Positions 1 through 8,520 of a DNA stretch of 64,000 bases are shown here, piece by piece. Made by a program: the position numbers and the translations under genes. Under the pieces are notes generated by a model. The model was given only the letters and a program-made list of their open reading frames with translations. It was not told the origin of the DNA and did not search any database. How positions within the stretch are numbered: the first letter of the stretch is position 1; each line of letters opens with the position of its first letter. The DNA is taken from positions 1-64,000 of the forward strand of contig DKIJ01000026.1 of assembly GCA_002454195.1 (NCBI GenBank), in the 5' to 3' direction. Origin of the DNA: Flavobacterium sp. UBA6721 (GTDB taxonomy: Bacteria; Bacteroidota; Bacteroidia; Flavobacteriales; Flavobacteriaceae).

Positions 1-48
1 CCAACTATTTTTGACCACATTACCATAATAATAGTACATATAACACAC

Positions 49-99
49 AACCGCTGATTAGCAAATTAATTCTCAATTCTGTTAATGAGCGGTTTTTAT
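49..99 (+). terminator. Terminator-like hairpin of an upstream plus-strand gene
   Basis: AACCGCTGATTA (49-60) can pair with TTAATGAGCGGTT (82-94) with one mismatch. The right arm runs into a T-rich tail on the plus strand. It probably ends a gene lying left of the window. The tail is absent on the minus strand, so it is less likely to serve the TM2 gene. Confidence 0.5.
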
Positions 100-119
100 T
101 TTACAGTTAATCTTAATTC

Positions 120-401
120 TTAAAACCAAGGTTTTCGACCTATTTGATAGGTTTTTATAAATTCTTCATCTGATTTAGTCAAATAAATGATGCCTTCTAT
201 AAGTCCTAATAAGCCTGTTAGTGTAGCAAAACTAATCAAACTTAGAAATAGCCAAATTATACCTTCTTTGGTATAACCTAATAAAAATTTATGGATACCA
301 AAAGGTCCTAAAATAATGGCTAATATGCCAGCGGCAATTCTTTTATTGTCTTCTTCAAATGCTTGCGGTTGATTCCAGTGTTCATATTTTGAATTTTCCA
401 T
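120..401 (-). CDS. TM2 domain-containing membrane protein
   Basis: This 93-residue protein has a short hydrophilic N-terminus (residues 1-19) and then two hydrophobic segments at about 22-44 and 48-72. The segment ILGPFGIHKFLLGYTKEGIIW is the typical TM2 signature: a glycine-rich first helix, a G-x-H-K/R-F-Y/L-L-G turn and a second helix. TM2 proteins are small inner-membrane proteins of unknown biochemical role. The gene stands alone, about 90 bp downstream of the dehydrogenase gene on the same strand. The family assignment is firm and the function is unknown. Confidence 0.85.
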   Translation of the reverse strand: MENSKYEHWNQPQAFEEDNKRIAAGILAIILGPFGIHKFLLGYTKEGIIWLFLSLISFATLTGLLGLIEGIIYLTKSDEEFIKTYQIGRKPWF

Positions 402-494
402 AACCCTATAATTTAGTGATTATCAATAAATAAATTTATGAAATTATTTTGTAAATCGAAAATATAAATTCCTTAAATACAGTGTGTTTCTGTT

Positions 495-1442
495 TTATTT
501 GGAATACAAAGCTTTGATTTTATCAACTATTGTTTGTGCTAGTCGTTCATGACTTTCAAATGTCCATCCCGCTACATGGGGAGATAATAATACATTATCG
601 GCTTCTAATAAATACTGAAAGGCTTCGGGTGTATTTTTATCTTGAAATAATGTTTCGAAGGAAAGTTTCTCATATTCTAAAACATCTAGTCCTGCTCCTA
701 ATATCCTCTTGGATTGAAGGGCTGTCACTAAGTCGGCTGTAACGATGTTTTTTCCTCTTGAGGTATTAAGTATCCAGAATGCTTTTGCAAAAGCATTAAT
801 AAAGGCAGTATTGACCATTTTATCAGTTTCTGGAGTCCAAGGAAGGTGCAAACTTAAAACGTCTGTTTTTTGTTGTAATTCGGTTAATGAAACCTGTTTG
901 GCGTTTTCATCACCCACATTATCTTTGATGTCATAACAAAGTACTTCAACATCAAAACCTCTCAATTTCTTAGCAAACCATTTTCCCATGTTACCATAAC
1001 CAATAATTCCAACCGTTTTTCCATCTAATTCATGTCCGCGGTTGCTTTCTCGGTTCCAATGTCCTGCGCGAATTTCTCGATCGGCACGATTCAAATTATT
1101 AAATAGCGATAATAGCATACCTAGAGAATGTTCAGCAACTGCATTGCGATTCCCTTCAGGAGCCGCAATCAAGGCTATGTTTTTTGAAGAAGCATAATCA
1201 CAGTCAATACTTTCTAAACCAGCTCCTACACGAGCAATAAATTGCAAATTTGTAGCTTTGTCAATGAAGTTTTTGTCAATCTTAAAACGACTTCGAATAA
1301 CTATGCCGTGGTAATCCTTTATCTTGGCTTCGATAGCTTCTTTTGATGATTTGAAATCTTCATGGTTTTCATAACCGGCTTCCTGTAATTGTTGAAGTAA
1401 AACAGGATGGTTGCTATCGATGTGAAGTATTTTGATGCTCAT
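495..1442 (-). CDS. D-isomer 2-hydroxyacid dehydrogenase (phosphoglycerate dehydrogenase-like)
   Basis: A 315-residue NAD-dependent dehydrogenase of the D-2-hydroxyacid family. The nucleotide-binding loop GYGNMG is at 148-153, followed by an Asp (D171) at the end of the second strand, which indicates a preference for NAD over NADP. The expected catalytic residues are present: Arg229 in NTSRG, a Glu at 256 or 258 in LEYEKL, and His289 in SPHVAGW. There is no ACT domain, so it is not a regulated long SerA. Short forms like this occur in flavobacteria and are usually called phosphoglycerate dehydrogenase or hydroxypyruvate/glyoxylate reductase. No serC neighbour is present, so the substrate is uncertain. 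Confidence 0.85.
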   Translation of the reverse strand: MSIKILHIDSNHPVLLQQLQEAGYENHEDFKSSKEAIEAKIKDYHGIVIRSRFKIDKNFIDKATNLQFIARVGAGLESIDCDYASSKNIALIAAPEGNRNAVAEHSLGMLLSLFNNLNRADREIRAGHWNRESNRGHELDGKTVGIIGYGNMGKWFAKKLRGFDVEVLCYDIKDNVGDENAKQVSLTELQQKTDVLSLHLPWTPETDKMVNTAFINAFAKAFWILNTSRGKNIVTADLVTALQSKRILGAGLDVLEYEKLSFETLFQDKNTPEAFQYLLEADNVLLSPHVAGWTFESHERLAQTIVDKIKALYSK

Positions 1443-1478
1443 AATTCCTTTTCTATTGAGGAATCAAAAATAACAAAA

Positions 1479-1516
1479 AAACCATTTCTGATTTTAAACA
1501 AAATCAGAAATGGTTT
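1479..1516 (-). terminator. Strong intrinsic terminator (17-bp perfect stem)
   Basis: The arms at 1479-1495 and 1500-1516 are perfectly complementary around a 4-nt loop. On the minus strand the stem is followed by a run of T residues. It lies downstream of the 25-codon ORF at 1589-1666 and immediately upstream of the dehydrogenase start, so it should end the small-ORF transcript rather than the dehydrogenase transcript. Confidence 0.8.
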
Positions 1517-1588
1517 TCTGTTGAATTAATCAAAAACCTAAAAGTAATTTTTTACATAAGCTGCGGTTTTTTTATTTCTGGTATTGGT

Positions 1589-1666
1589 TTAATATCTCAC
1601 CATAGTTTCGTCTCCGAATAAAAAGCGTGAGATTTTGTCGTAAAACATGTTGAATAACTTTTTCAT
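1589..1666 (-). CDS. Putative 25-residue small protein
   Basis: ATG at 1664-1666 and TAA at 1589-1591 enclose 25 codons, beginning MKKLFNMFYDKISRFLFGDE. An in-frame stop lies a few codons upstream, so it is a closed ORF. The peptide is basic and amphipathic, with Phe/Leu/Ile on one face, as in small membrane-associated peptides. It has a TAnnTTTG promoter element about 55 bp upstream (1719-1726) and a strong terminator about 75 bp downstream (1479-1516), giving a free-standing transcript of roughly 230 nt. I do not recognise a family. The transcript could instead be a small RNA in which the ORF is incidental. Confidence 0.45.
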   Translation of the reverse strand: MKKLFNMFYDKISRFLFGDETMVRY

Positions 1667-1718
1667 AATAATGCTTATTTAGTGTTAGTAACTCCAGTAA
1701 ACCATTAAATAGAAAAGT

Positions 1719-1748
1719 CAAAAGTAGATTGGGCTCTCTTTGTTATAA
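1719..1748 (-). promoter_or_regulatory. Candidate Bacteroidota promoter of the small-ORF transcript
   Basis: On the minus strand the -7 element TACTTTTG (1719-1726) matches TAnnTTTG exactly. At the correct 19-bp spacing there is TTA (1746-1748) in place of the consensus TTG. The predicted transcript start is near 1714, about 48 nt before the ATG at 1666. Confidence 0.5.
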
Positions 1749-2001
1749 AATTACAGTATTTTTTAGTTTTATAAAAGGAACTTTTAGGGTTTTCGATATC
1801 GTGCTTTTTTAATCGATAAAATACATGATTATCAATAATTTGCATTACTATTTTTACATTTTAAATAAGTCTAAAAAAAGCTTTTTTTGTTAATTTTTAA
1901 ATTTTCAAAAAATGAAACATTAAATACATTATATTTACAATCTTTTTAATAAATGTAAATATTACATTTAAAATTATTGTTTCGCTTTTTAGAAGATTAT
2001 T

Positions 2002-3057
2002 ATGAATTTATCTTTACAATTTTTACGTATTTGTGTAGTTTTTAGTTTTATTATTTTGGGAATAAATAGCTATGCTCAAAAACTTAAAAAGAACCAATTT
2101 GAGAATCCTATAGCTGTGCAGCGTGCCGATCCTTTTGTGACATAAACACCAGAGGGGATTTATTATTTTATTGCAACTGCTCCTGAATATGACCGAATTG
2201 AAATTCGAAGTTCAAAAACGATTAATGGTATTAAACAAGCAAAACCGGTAGTTGTATGGCGTAAACACAATTCAGGTCCTATGGGTCATCATATTTGGGC
2301 TCCTGAGTTGCATCGTATTGAGGGTAAATGGTATATATATTTTGCTGCGGGTTCAGCCGAAGATATATGGAAAATACGTATGTATGCTTTGTCTAATCCT
2401 TCTGAAGATCCAACAAAAGGAGAGTGGAAAGAAGAAGGTCAATTGAAAACCAATAAAGATATTTTTGCATTAGATGCTACCACTTTTGTACTAAAAGGGC
2501 AACGTTACTTGGTTTGGGTGGATAGAGGTCCTGGAAATGTAGTAAATACTAGTTTATACATTGCCAAAATGACAAGCCCAACAACGGTTGATGAAAAACA
2601 AGTGGTTATTAGCCAGCCTGATTAAGATTGGGAAATGCATACTTATAAAGTGAATGAAGGACCGGCGGTATTGGTGGAAAACGGCAAAGTATTTATGACT
2701 TTTTCAGCTAGTGCTACTGATGCGACCTATTGTCTAGGTTTGCTTTGGGCAAATGAAGGCGCCGACTTATTAGATCCTGCTTCTTGGCACAAATTAGGCC
2801 AACCTGTTTTCTTTACCAATGAAAAATTTAAACGTTACTGACCAGGGCATAATTGTTTTACTTTAAGTGAAGATGGGAAAACAGATATTATGATTTATCA
2901 TGCCCGCGATTATGAAAAGATACAAGGAGATGCTTTGTCTGATCCTAATCGTCATACTCGTGCTAGAGTGTTGAGATGGACAAAGGACGGTATGCCTGAT
3001 TTTGGTCAGGATATAGATGATAACAATATGGCTTTGAAAGCCAAGAGGAAAGAATAG
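2002..3057 (+). pseudogene. Glycoside hydrolase family 43 enzyme, broken by three in-frame stop codons
   Basis: Read in one frame from ATG 2002 to TAG 3057 (352 codons), this is a complete GH43 five-bladed beta-propeller hydrolase (arabinofuranosidase/xylosidase type) with a clear signal peptide ending near residue 26 (INSYAQ). The reading is interrupted by TAA at 2143, TAA at 2623 and TGA at 2839. All are in frame, with no indel anywhere. Expected catalytic carboxylates remain: Asp43 in ADPF, Asp158 in LDATTF and Glu219 in NEGP. By family comparison the stops replace a variable residue after DPFVT, a Tyr in the PxYDWE motif and the Gly of GPGHN. It should yield no full-length enzyme. The lack of other damage suggests recent inactivation. 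Confidence 0.85.
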
Positions 3058-3077
3058 TTGTTTTTTTATATTAGTGG

Positions 3078-3114
3078 AAAGGGCCTCTCATTTTTTTTGG
3101 GAGGCCTTTTTTTA
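3078..3114 (+). terminator. Terminator after the GH43 pseudogene
   Basis: A GC-rich stem forms between about 3078-3088 (AAAGGGCCTCT) and 3101-3111 (GAGGCCTTTTT), with two wobble pairs. A T-tract follows on the plus strand. It lies between the convergent GH43 remnant and proC and may act in both directions. Confidence 0.75.
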
Positions 3115-3124
3115 AACTAAAATT

Positions 3125-3904
3125 TTAAAGATCCTTAATTTTCTTAACGGCTGCTTTAATTCCGCGGATGATAGACGAACTGAAGCCATGTGATTCCATT
3201 TCGCTTAATCCTGTAATTGTACAACCTTGAGGTGTTGTAACTCGATCGATTAATTGTTCTGGATGCATTTGTTCTTCCATTACCATTTCGGCAGCGCCTT
3301 TTACAGTTTGTGCTGAAATTGCTAATGCTGTTTTCCAGTCAAAACCAATCTCGATTCCTGCCTGCATAGAAGCTCTAATATAACGCAAGGCAAAAGCGGT
3401 TCCACTAGCAGCTAAAACTGTGGCAGCATCCATTAATTTTTCGTCAATAACAGGTGCTGTTCCTAATGATTCAAAAATGGTAACTAGTTTTTGTCCTTCG
3501 GCTGCATGTTTTTCATCAAAGGCAATACAGGTTGCTGATGCTGCATATTGAGCCGCAATATTAGGCATAATACGAACTGCTTGATGGTTTGGTCCAATTT
3601 TCTTCTGCAAAGCTTCAGTTGATAATCCTGTTACAGCCGAAGCAATCGTTTTATTAGATATCACCGGAAGGATTTCTTTTAAAACCGTTTCCACCTGATA
3701 AGGTTTTATCGTTAAGATGATAACATCAGCCTCCTGGATGTTGTGTTTGTTGTCGGTAGTAACCGTAACGCCTAATTTTTCTAAATAAAGGATGCTAGCG
3801 GTATTTCTTCTTGTAACTGTAATTTGGTGTTCACTAGTCGTTTTTGCCATTCCTAATGCAATGGCCGAACCTAGATTACCTCCTCCTATTATGTGTACTT
3901 TCAT
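3125..3904 (-). CDS. proC: Pyrroline-5-carboxylate reductase
   Basis: This 259-residue protein catalyses the last step of proline synthesis, the NAD(P)H-dependent reduction of 1-pyrroline-5-carboxylate. The N-terminal dinucleotide-binding motif GGGNLG is at residues 7-12. The C-terminal dimerisation and substrate region carries the family signatures AASGTAFALRYIRA and TTPQGCTITGL, the latter equivalent to the usual TPGGTTIAGL. The length is normal for the family (about 260-270). It lies about 50 bp downstream of mgtE on the same strand and may be cotranscribed with it. No other proline genes are nearby. Confidence 0.93.
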   Translation of the reverse strand: MKVHIIGGGNLGSAIALGMAKTTSEHQITVTRRNTASILYLEKLGVTVTTDNKHNIQEADVIILTIKPYQVETVLKEILPVISNKTIASAVTGLSTEALQKKIGPNHQAVRIMPNIAAQYAASATCIAFDEKHAAEGQKLVTIFESLGTAPVIDEKLMDAATVLAASGTAFALRYIRASMQAGIEIGFDWKTALAISAQTVKGAAEMVMEEQMHPEQLIDRVTTPQGCTITGLSEMESHGFSSSIIRGIKAAVKKIKDL

Positions 3905-3957
3905 TTTCTAAAATTTATAAATTCGATATTAAAAAGTGATTTTGGTATTGTAAATAT

Positions 3958-5310
3958 TTAAAATCCTAAAATCAATTTTGCAATTGAAAAATAGATTAAG
4001 ATTCCGCAAATGTCATTACTCGTTGTGATAAATGGTCCTGTTGCGAGAGCAGGGTCAATTCCAAATTTATCCAGTAATAATGGTACAAATGTACCGATTA
4101 AAGATGCAATTATAATTACTGAAATCAAGGCAGTACAAATTACAAATCCAATGATTACAGGTTCGTTTAAAATAAGATAACTTCCAACAAATAATATGAA
4201 TGCTAATATGGAACCACTTAACAAACTTTGTGAAATTTCTTTTATCAATCTATTAAATAGGGAGCCACTCAAAGTATCATTGGCTAAACCCTGAACGATG
4301 ATAGCTGAGGATTGTACACCAACATTCCCCGCCATTGCAGCAATTAAGGGTGTAAAAAAGAATAATTTACCGTGTTCGGCCATAGCGCTTTCAAACAATC
4401 CCAGTACCCTTACTGTTATGAATCCTCCTAAAAGTGCTAAAACTAACCAAGGTAATCGTGCTTTAGTCAATTCAAGAATGCTATCATCGGCTTCTACGTC
4501 TTGAGAGATACCCGCTGCTAATTGGTAATCTTTATCAGCTTCTTCACGGATTACGTCAATAATATCATCAATGGTAATTCGACCCACTAATCGACCCATG
4601 GCATCAATTACTGGAATAGCCTCCAAATCGTATTTTTGCATGATTCTTGCTACTTCCACATCTTCGGCATCAACACTTACAGAGGTAACGTTTTTGATGT
4701 AAATTTCAGAGATTTGTGCTTTTGTGGATGTGGTTAATAAATCTTTGAGTGATAATCGTCCTTTTAATCGATTTTGATCATCAACTACATAAATAGAATG
4801 TACTCTAGAAACATTTTCTGCTTGAGCACGCATTTCTTTAACACAGGTTAGTACGTTCCAGTTTTCATTGACTTTTACTAACTCTTTCCCCATCAAACCC
4901 CCTGCGGTATCTTCATCATAGCGCAATAAGTCGATGATGTCTTTAGCGTGTTCTAAGTCTTCTAACTCTGAGATTACCTCTTCTTTTTTGGATTGGGAAA
5001 GCTCGGCAATGATATCTGCGGCATCATCGGTGTCGAGCTCGTCTAATTCCTCGGCAATTTCTTTGGCCGAAAGGCGACTCAAGATATTTTCACGCAAATC
5101 ATCTTCTAATTCTAGAAGAATTTCTGCTGTTTTTTCGGAATCTAGAACTTTAAAAATATAGGTGGCTTCATCAAAATCAAGCTCGTCTAAAATCTCGGCA
5201 ATATCAGCATGGTGCATGTCATTCAGTAAGGATTCTAATTCCTTGTCCTGATGATTCGCAATGTGCTGTTTGAGTTCGAGAATTAAGTCTTTGCTGATTT
5301 TAAATTCCAT
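3958..5310 (-). CDS. mgtE: Magnesium transporter MgtE
   Basis: A 450-residue MgtE-family Mg2+ channel. The acidic N-terminal MgtE_N superhelix spans residues 1 to about 130 (many Asp/Glu-Leu repeats). Two CBS domains follow at about 140-260 ([10 protein letters not shown], then [27 protein letters not shown]). A C-terminal membrane domain with five helices spans about 285-450 and includes the pore sequence [17 protein letters not shown]. Acidic residues in the cytosolic part are expected to sense Mg2+ and gate the pore. Its start overlaps the 3' end of rsmA by 11 bp (5300-5310), so the two are translationally linked. Confidence 0.95.
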   Translation of the reverse strand: MEFKISKDLILELKQHIANHQDKELESLLNDMHHADIAEILDELDFDEATYIFKVLDSEKTAEILLELEDDLRENILSRLSAKEIAEELDELDTDDAADIIAELSQSKKEEVISELEDLEHAKDIIDLLRYDEDTAGGLMGKELVKVNENWNVLTCVKEMRAQAENVSRVHSIYVVDDQNRLKGRLSLKDLLTTSTKAQISEIYIKNVTSVSVDAEDVEVARIMQKYDLEAIPVIDAMGRLVGRITIDDIIDVIREEADKDYQLAAGISQDVEADDSILELTKARLPWLVLALLGGFITVRVLGLFESAMAEHGKLFFFTPLIAAMAGNVGVQSSAIIVQGLANDTLSGSLFNRLIKEISQSLLSGSILAFILFVGSYLILNEPVIIGFVICTALISVIIIASLIGTFVPLLLDKFGIDPALATGPFITTSNDICGILIYFSIAKLILGF

Positions 5311-6079
5311 CGGCTTCTATTTTTTGAGTAAGTTCGATAAATTGTGCAACGTCCAATTGCTCCGGACGGAGGTCAAAGATACTATCTTCTCTTAAATTAT
5401 CCGATAAATCGAGTGTTTTTAAACTGTTACGTAAAGTTTTGCGTCGTTGTTGAAAAGCGGTTTTTACCACTGTAAAGAATAATTTTTCGCCACATGGCAA
5501 GCTATAATCTTCTTTTCTACGCATTCGCATCACTCCTGATTTTACTTTTGGAGGTGGGTTAAATACGTTTTCATCAACTGTAAAAAGATATTCGGTATCG
5601 TAAAAAGCCTGAGCTAATACCGATAAAATTCCGTAAGCCTTGCTGCCTTTTTTTTCACAAATGCGTTCGGCTACTTCTTTTTGAAACATACCTGAAAATT
5701 CAGGAATTTGCGCTTTGAATTCTAATACTCTAAAAACGATTTGGGTAGAAATGTTATAAGGGAAGTTTCCTATGATAGCAAATGGTTTGTTGCTAAAAAC
5801 TTCGTTGATATTGTATTTTAGAAAATCCTGAGAAATAATTTTGCCGTGTAATTTTGGATAATGCGCATTTAAATAATCCACCGATTCCGTATCAATTTCA
5901 ATTACATAGGTAGTAATGGGTTTGTCCAAAAGGTATTTGGTTAGAACACCCATTCCTGGTCCTATTTCCAGTACGTCTTCATATCCTTGTAAACTTAATG
6001 TGTCGGCAATAGCTGCAGCGATACTTTCGTCTTTTAAGAAATGTTGTCCAAGGTGTTTTTTTGCTTTTACTTTATCCAT
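5300..6079 (-). CDS. rsmA: 16S rRNA (adenine1518-N6/adenine1519-N6)-dimethyltransferase
   Basis: A 259-residue RsmA/KsgA methyltransferase, which dimethylates two adjacent adenines in helix 45 of 16S rRNA during 30S maturation. Residues 7-16 ([10 protein letters not shown]) are the family N-terminal signature. The S-adenosylmethionine motif EIGPGMG is at about 38-44. The catalytic motif IV appears as NFPYNIST, where most families have NLPYNISS. The C-terminal RNA-binding helices end the protein at normal length. It is the first gene of an rsmA-mgtE overlap pair. Confidence 0.95.
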   Translation of the reverse strand: MDKVKAKKHLGQHFLKDESIAAAIADTLSLQGYEDVLEIGPGMGVLTKYLLDKPITTYVIEIDTESVDYLNAHYPKLHGKIISQDFLKYNINEVFSNKPFAIIGNFPYNISTQIVFRVLEFKAQIPEFSGMFQKEVAERICEKKGSKAYGILSVLAQAFYDTEYLFTVDENVFNPPPKVKSGVMRMRRKEDYSLPCGEKLFFTVVKTAFQQRRKTLRNSLKTLDLSDNLREDSIFDLRPEQLDVAQFIELTQKIEADGI

Positions 6080-6133
6080 GATTTTTTTGCTTTTGTTTTC
6101 AACGAATTAAAATCCGTTGCTACAATATGATTC

Positions 6134-6206
6134 GTTCCTACGGAACTTTACTAATTTCAAAGAGCCATCGGCTCGACATATTTTGTAAGGCTGGACTTTA
6201 GTCCAG
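6134..6206. repeat. Cluster of three short hairpins (dispersed intergenic repeat)
   Basis: Three perfect mini-hairpins follow one another: GTTCC-TAC-GGAAC (6134-6146), GAGCC-ATC-GGCTC (6162-6174) and CTGGACT-TT-AGTCCAG (6191-6206). They are preceded by the phrase AAATCCGTTGCTACAATATG. Phrases of this kind are widespread between genes in flavobacterial chromosomes, in my recollection. Here they fill the gap between the DUF4286 gene and rsmA. Confidence 0.6.
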
Positions 6207-6212
6207 TTATCT

Positions 6213-6524
6213 CTAATGTTCCGAAATCACTTGTAATTCCGTACGGAAAGTAAGCATTTTTTCTCCAAAAAGCTTTTGACCTTCTGCTTGAAATACAGCC
6301 TCATTTTCCTGATAGAATTTTTCTAAGGTTACTAAACTATCGGTTGTAAATTGAGCTGAGTAAGTCACTCCGCCCATTTCTTCTTCTACTAAAACACGAA
6401 CTAATTTGGCATTTGTAAATTTTCCGGTTGCTAACATTTCAGGGATGTGTTTGTGTTGCATCCAAATCATCCATTGGTCGTGAACACTTTCGTGAATATT
6501 TGTAGTAACGTTGTATATAATCAT
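6213..6524 (-). CDS. DUF4286 family protein
   Basis: A 103-residue soluble protein beginning MIIYNVTTNIHESVHDQW. The N-terminal MIIYNVTxNI strand and the HIPEMLATGKFTNAKLVRVL segment match DUF4286, a small ferredoxin-like alpha/beta domain common in Bacteroidota. Its overall shape resembles dimeric alpha-beta barrel or monooxygenase-like folds, but no catalytic residues can be assigned. It lies 49 bp downstream of the TPR gene on the same strand and may be in its operon. The function is unknown. Confidence 0.8.
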   Translation of the reverse strand: MIIYNVTTNIHESVHDQWMIWMQHKHIPEMLATGKFTNAKLVRVLVEEEMGGVTYSAQFTTDSLVTLEKFYQENEAVFQAEGQKLFGEKMLTFRTELQVISEH

Positions 6525-6573
6525 TTGTTTGTTTATTTGGTTAACCGAATCAACGACTAACCGATTAACATTT

Positions 6574-8382
6574 TTATAAATTTTTGTCTCCTCTTAACTC
6601 TCTAAATCGCTTTCGGGCTTCTACAAAGTAGATACTGTCCTGATGATTAAAGATAATCTTTTCAAACAGCGACTTGGCTTTTTCAGCATCGTTTATTTTT
6701 TTACTGTAAATTTCTCCCGAAAAAAAGAGCGCTTCGTCTATATAAATTCCATCGCTATGATGGTCTATAATCGCTTGATATTGGCTTAAAGCCAAGTTGT
6801 ATTCGCCGGTTTTTTCATAAAGTTGGCCCAGTCGTAATTGGGTTACAGCTTCGATTTGCTTCGCCTGTTCGGGCATAGCCCTCGAGTCTTGCCCTTTGAA
6901 ATTTTTTAAAATCAATTGAAACTGTGTAATGGCTTCTTGATTTCTGTTTTGATAGATTAAATAATCGCCTTTGGCAAATTCCTTTAAGGCTGTTTGTGTC
7001 GAATCGGCAACGGTGTTGTCATTAATCAATAAGAAATATTCCAGCGCATCATTGGCAATTAACTGCGTATTTGCGGCTTTCAATTCTTTAAATTGTTTTA
7101 ATGCCCAAGGAAAATCACCTTTAAAATAGCTGGTTTTAGCGGCTTTTAAACTGGCCTCATGCGCTACTGCATCGTTTTTTAAATCGTTTTCAATTTGCGA
7201 ATAATACAATAAAGCCTGATTGAATTTTTCTTCGAAAAGGAAAATGTCGGCCAATTTCATTTTAGCTTGTGCTACTTCGTACTTGTTTAATTGCAATTCC
7301 AAAGCTCTTTTGATGATGTCCTTTCCTTGCTCTGGTTTCTTTAAATTAAAGGTTACAAAGTTGGCCTGAACGAGCTGCAAAGATAGGGTAAAAGGGCTTA
7401 TTTCAAATTCTTTGAGTAGGGCTTCTATTTCGGTGTTAATAGTCGCGTATTCTTTTTCAGTAGCTTTTTTGATTTTTAAGTTAATTAAATAACTATGGGC
7501 TTGAACTAGTAAATCTAAATCTTTGGTGTTTAAAATAACAAAATCTAAAATCTCTTTGGCTACTTCTTGGTCTTCTTCCTCAATGGCTAAATTGGCTAGA
7601 TTTAATATCGACGAGAGGGATTCGGGATTGCGTTTGTAAATGGCTTTTTCTTGAATAAAGGCTTTTCCAAATTCTTTTTGTTGTACATAAAACCAACTTA
7701 AATAGCGATTCCAAAACAAATCCTGATTCTTTTGAACTTTTAGGATTAAAGCTTTTCTAAGAGCGTCACTAAAGGAATTATCAGCTTCTTCGGTTATAAA
7801 TCGTGAAAATTGATTTTGAATTACAATTGAATTTTGAGGATTTGTATAGGCTTCTTCTAAAAATGTAGTAATCATTTTGTCAAAATCACCCAGTTGACCA
7901 TAGAGCAATCCTTGTTGGTAATTAAAATTAAAATTAGGTTGGATTTCAGTAGCTGTTTGGTAGGCTTTTAAGGCGTATTCTAATTGTACTTTTTTTTCAA
8001 AAGCATTGGCTATGCCGTACACTTCATTGGGGTTTTTACGTATCCGATCAATTGCTTGTTCGTAATAGATTTTGGCTTTTTCGTCGTTTTTTTGTAATTG
8101 AAAGTTATAACCTAATTCGACTAAAAGGCTAGTTAAGTTGTATTTAGTAAATCGGTTTTGGATGGCTTTTTCAGCGATGTCAAATTGTTTTAATTGCTGA
8201 TAACAATCAATTGTTCTTAGAAAATATTGATTGTTTTGAGGAATATTAGCAAGTAATTCTTCAAAACTTACTTTGGCTTTTTCAAAATCTCCTTTGTCGT
8301 AATAATACTGTGCTAATTGTTCGTTTTGACCAATAGCAAACAGCGAGAATAACAAAGTGATATAAAGAAAGAGCTTTTTCAT
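6574..8382 (-). CDS. Exported tetratricopeptide repeat protein
   Basis: A 602-residue protein with an N-terminal signal peptide (MKKLFLYITLLFSLFAIGQ) and repeated TPR helical pairs along most of its length. Examples are QLAQYYYDKGDFEKAKVSFEEL near residue 22, YEKTGEYNLALSQYQAII near 510 and GEIYSKKINDAEKAKSLFEKII near 560. TPR solenoids mediate protein-protein contacts, and in this export context the protein is probably periplasmic or outer-membrane associated. It has no catalytic domain. It lies between serS and the DUF4286 gene on the same strand. The partner is unknown. Confidence 0.85.
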   Translation of the reverse strand: MKKLFLYITLLFSLFAIGQNEQLAQYYYDKGDFEKAKVSFEELLANIPQNNQYFLRTIDCYQQLKQFDIAEKAIQNRFTKYNLTSLLVELGYNFQLQKNDEKAKIYYEQAIDRIRKNPNEVYGIANAFEKKVQLEYALKAYQTATEIQPNFNFNYQQGLLYGQLGDFDKMITTFLEEAYTNPQNSIVIQNQFSRFITEEADNSFSDALRKALILKVQKNQDLFWNRYLSWFYVQQKEFGKAFIQEKAIYKRNPESLSSILNLANLAIEEEDQEVAKEILDFVILNTKDLDLLVQAHSYLINLKIKKATEKEYATINTEIEALLKEFEISPFTLSLQLVQANFVTFNLKKPEQGKDIIKRALELQLNKYEVAQAKMKLADIFLFEEKFNQALLYYSQIENDLKNDAVAHEASLKAAKTSYFKGDFPWALKQFKELKAANTQLIANDALEYFLLINDNTVADSTQTALKEFAKGDYLIYQNRNQEAITQFQLILKNFKGQDSRAMPEQAKQIEAVTQLRLGQLYEKTGEYNLALSQYQAIIDHHSDGIYIDEALFFSGEIYSKKINDAEKAKSLFEKIIFNHQDSIYFVEARKRFRELRGDKNL

Positions 8383-8430
8383 AACCAGATAAGGTTTGAA
8401 ATTAAATTTGAAAAATTTCTTTTTTCTTTA

Positions 8431-8486
8431 AACCATTAAGAAATTAAGACTATATAAGCTTAATGGTTCTTAATTTCTTAATGGTT
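8431..8486 (-). repeat. 19-bp perfect inverted repeat downstream of serS
   Basis: Arms 8431-8449 and 8468-8486 are perfect reverse complements (AACCATTAAGAAATTAAGA and its complement), separated by 18 nt. The sequence is AT-rich and lies between serS and the TPR gene. It could be a terminator or mRNA-stabilising hairpin, but a clean U-tract is lacking. Confidence 0.5.
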
Positions 8487-8492
8487 ATTAAG

Positions 8493-8520
8493 AATTAATT
8501 CTGTTCAAACAGAATTAATT
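8493..8520 (-). terminator. Hairpin containing the serS stop codon
   Basis: Arms 8493-8505 and 8508-8520 are perfectly complementary with a 2-nt loop. The serS stop codon (8515-8517) lies inside the stem. It may protect the mRNA end or assist termination together with the repeat at 8431-8486. Confidence 0.45.

Noticed and set aside
2143..2841. Stop-codon recoding (readthrough or selenocysteine) in the GH43 gene
   Set aside because: Two different stop types at three places, with no family precedent and no recoding structure noticed; nonsense mutation is simpler.
4298..5161. Plus-strand ORFs opposite mgtE
   Set aside because: They are Ser-rich antisense frames typical of the shadow of an acidic protein gene and have no independent support.
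8431..8520. Inverted repeats after serS as insertion-sequence ends
   Set aside because: No transposase frame lies between or near them, and the pairs form local hairpins beside a stop codon, better explained as mRNA ends.
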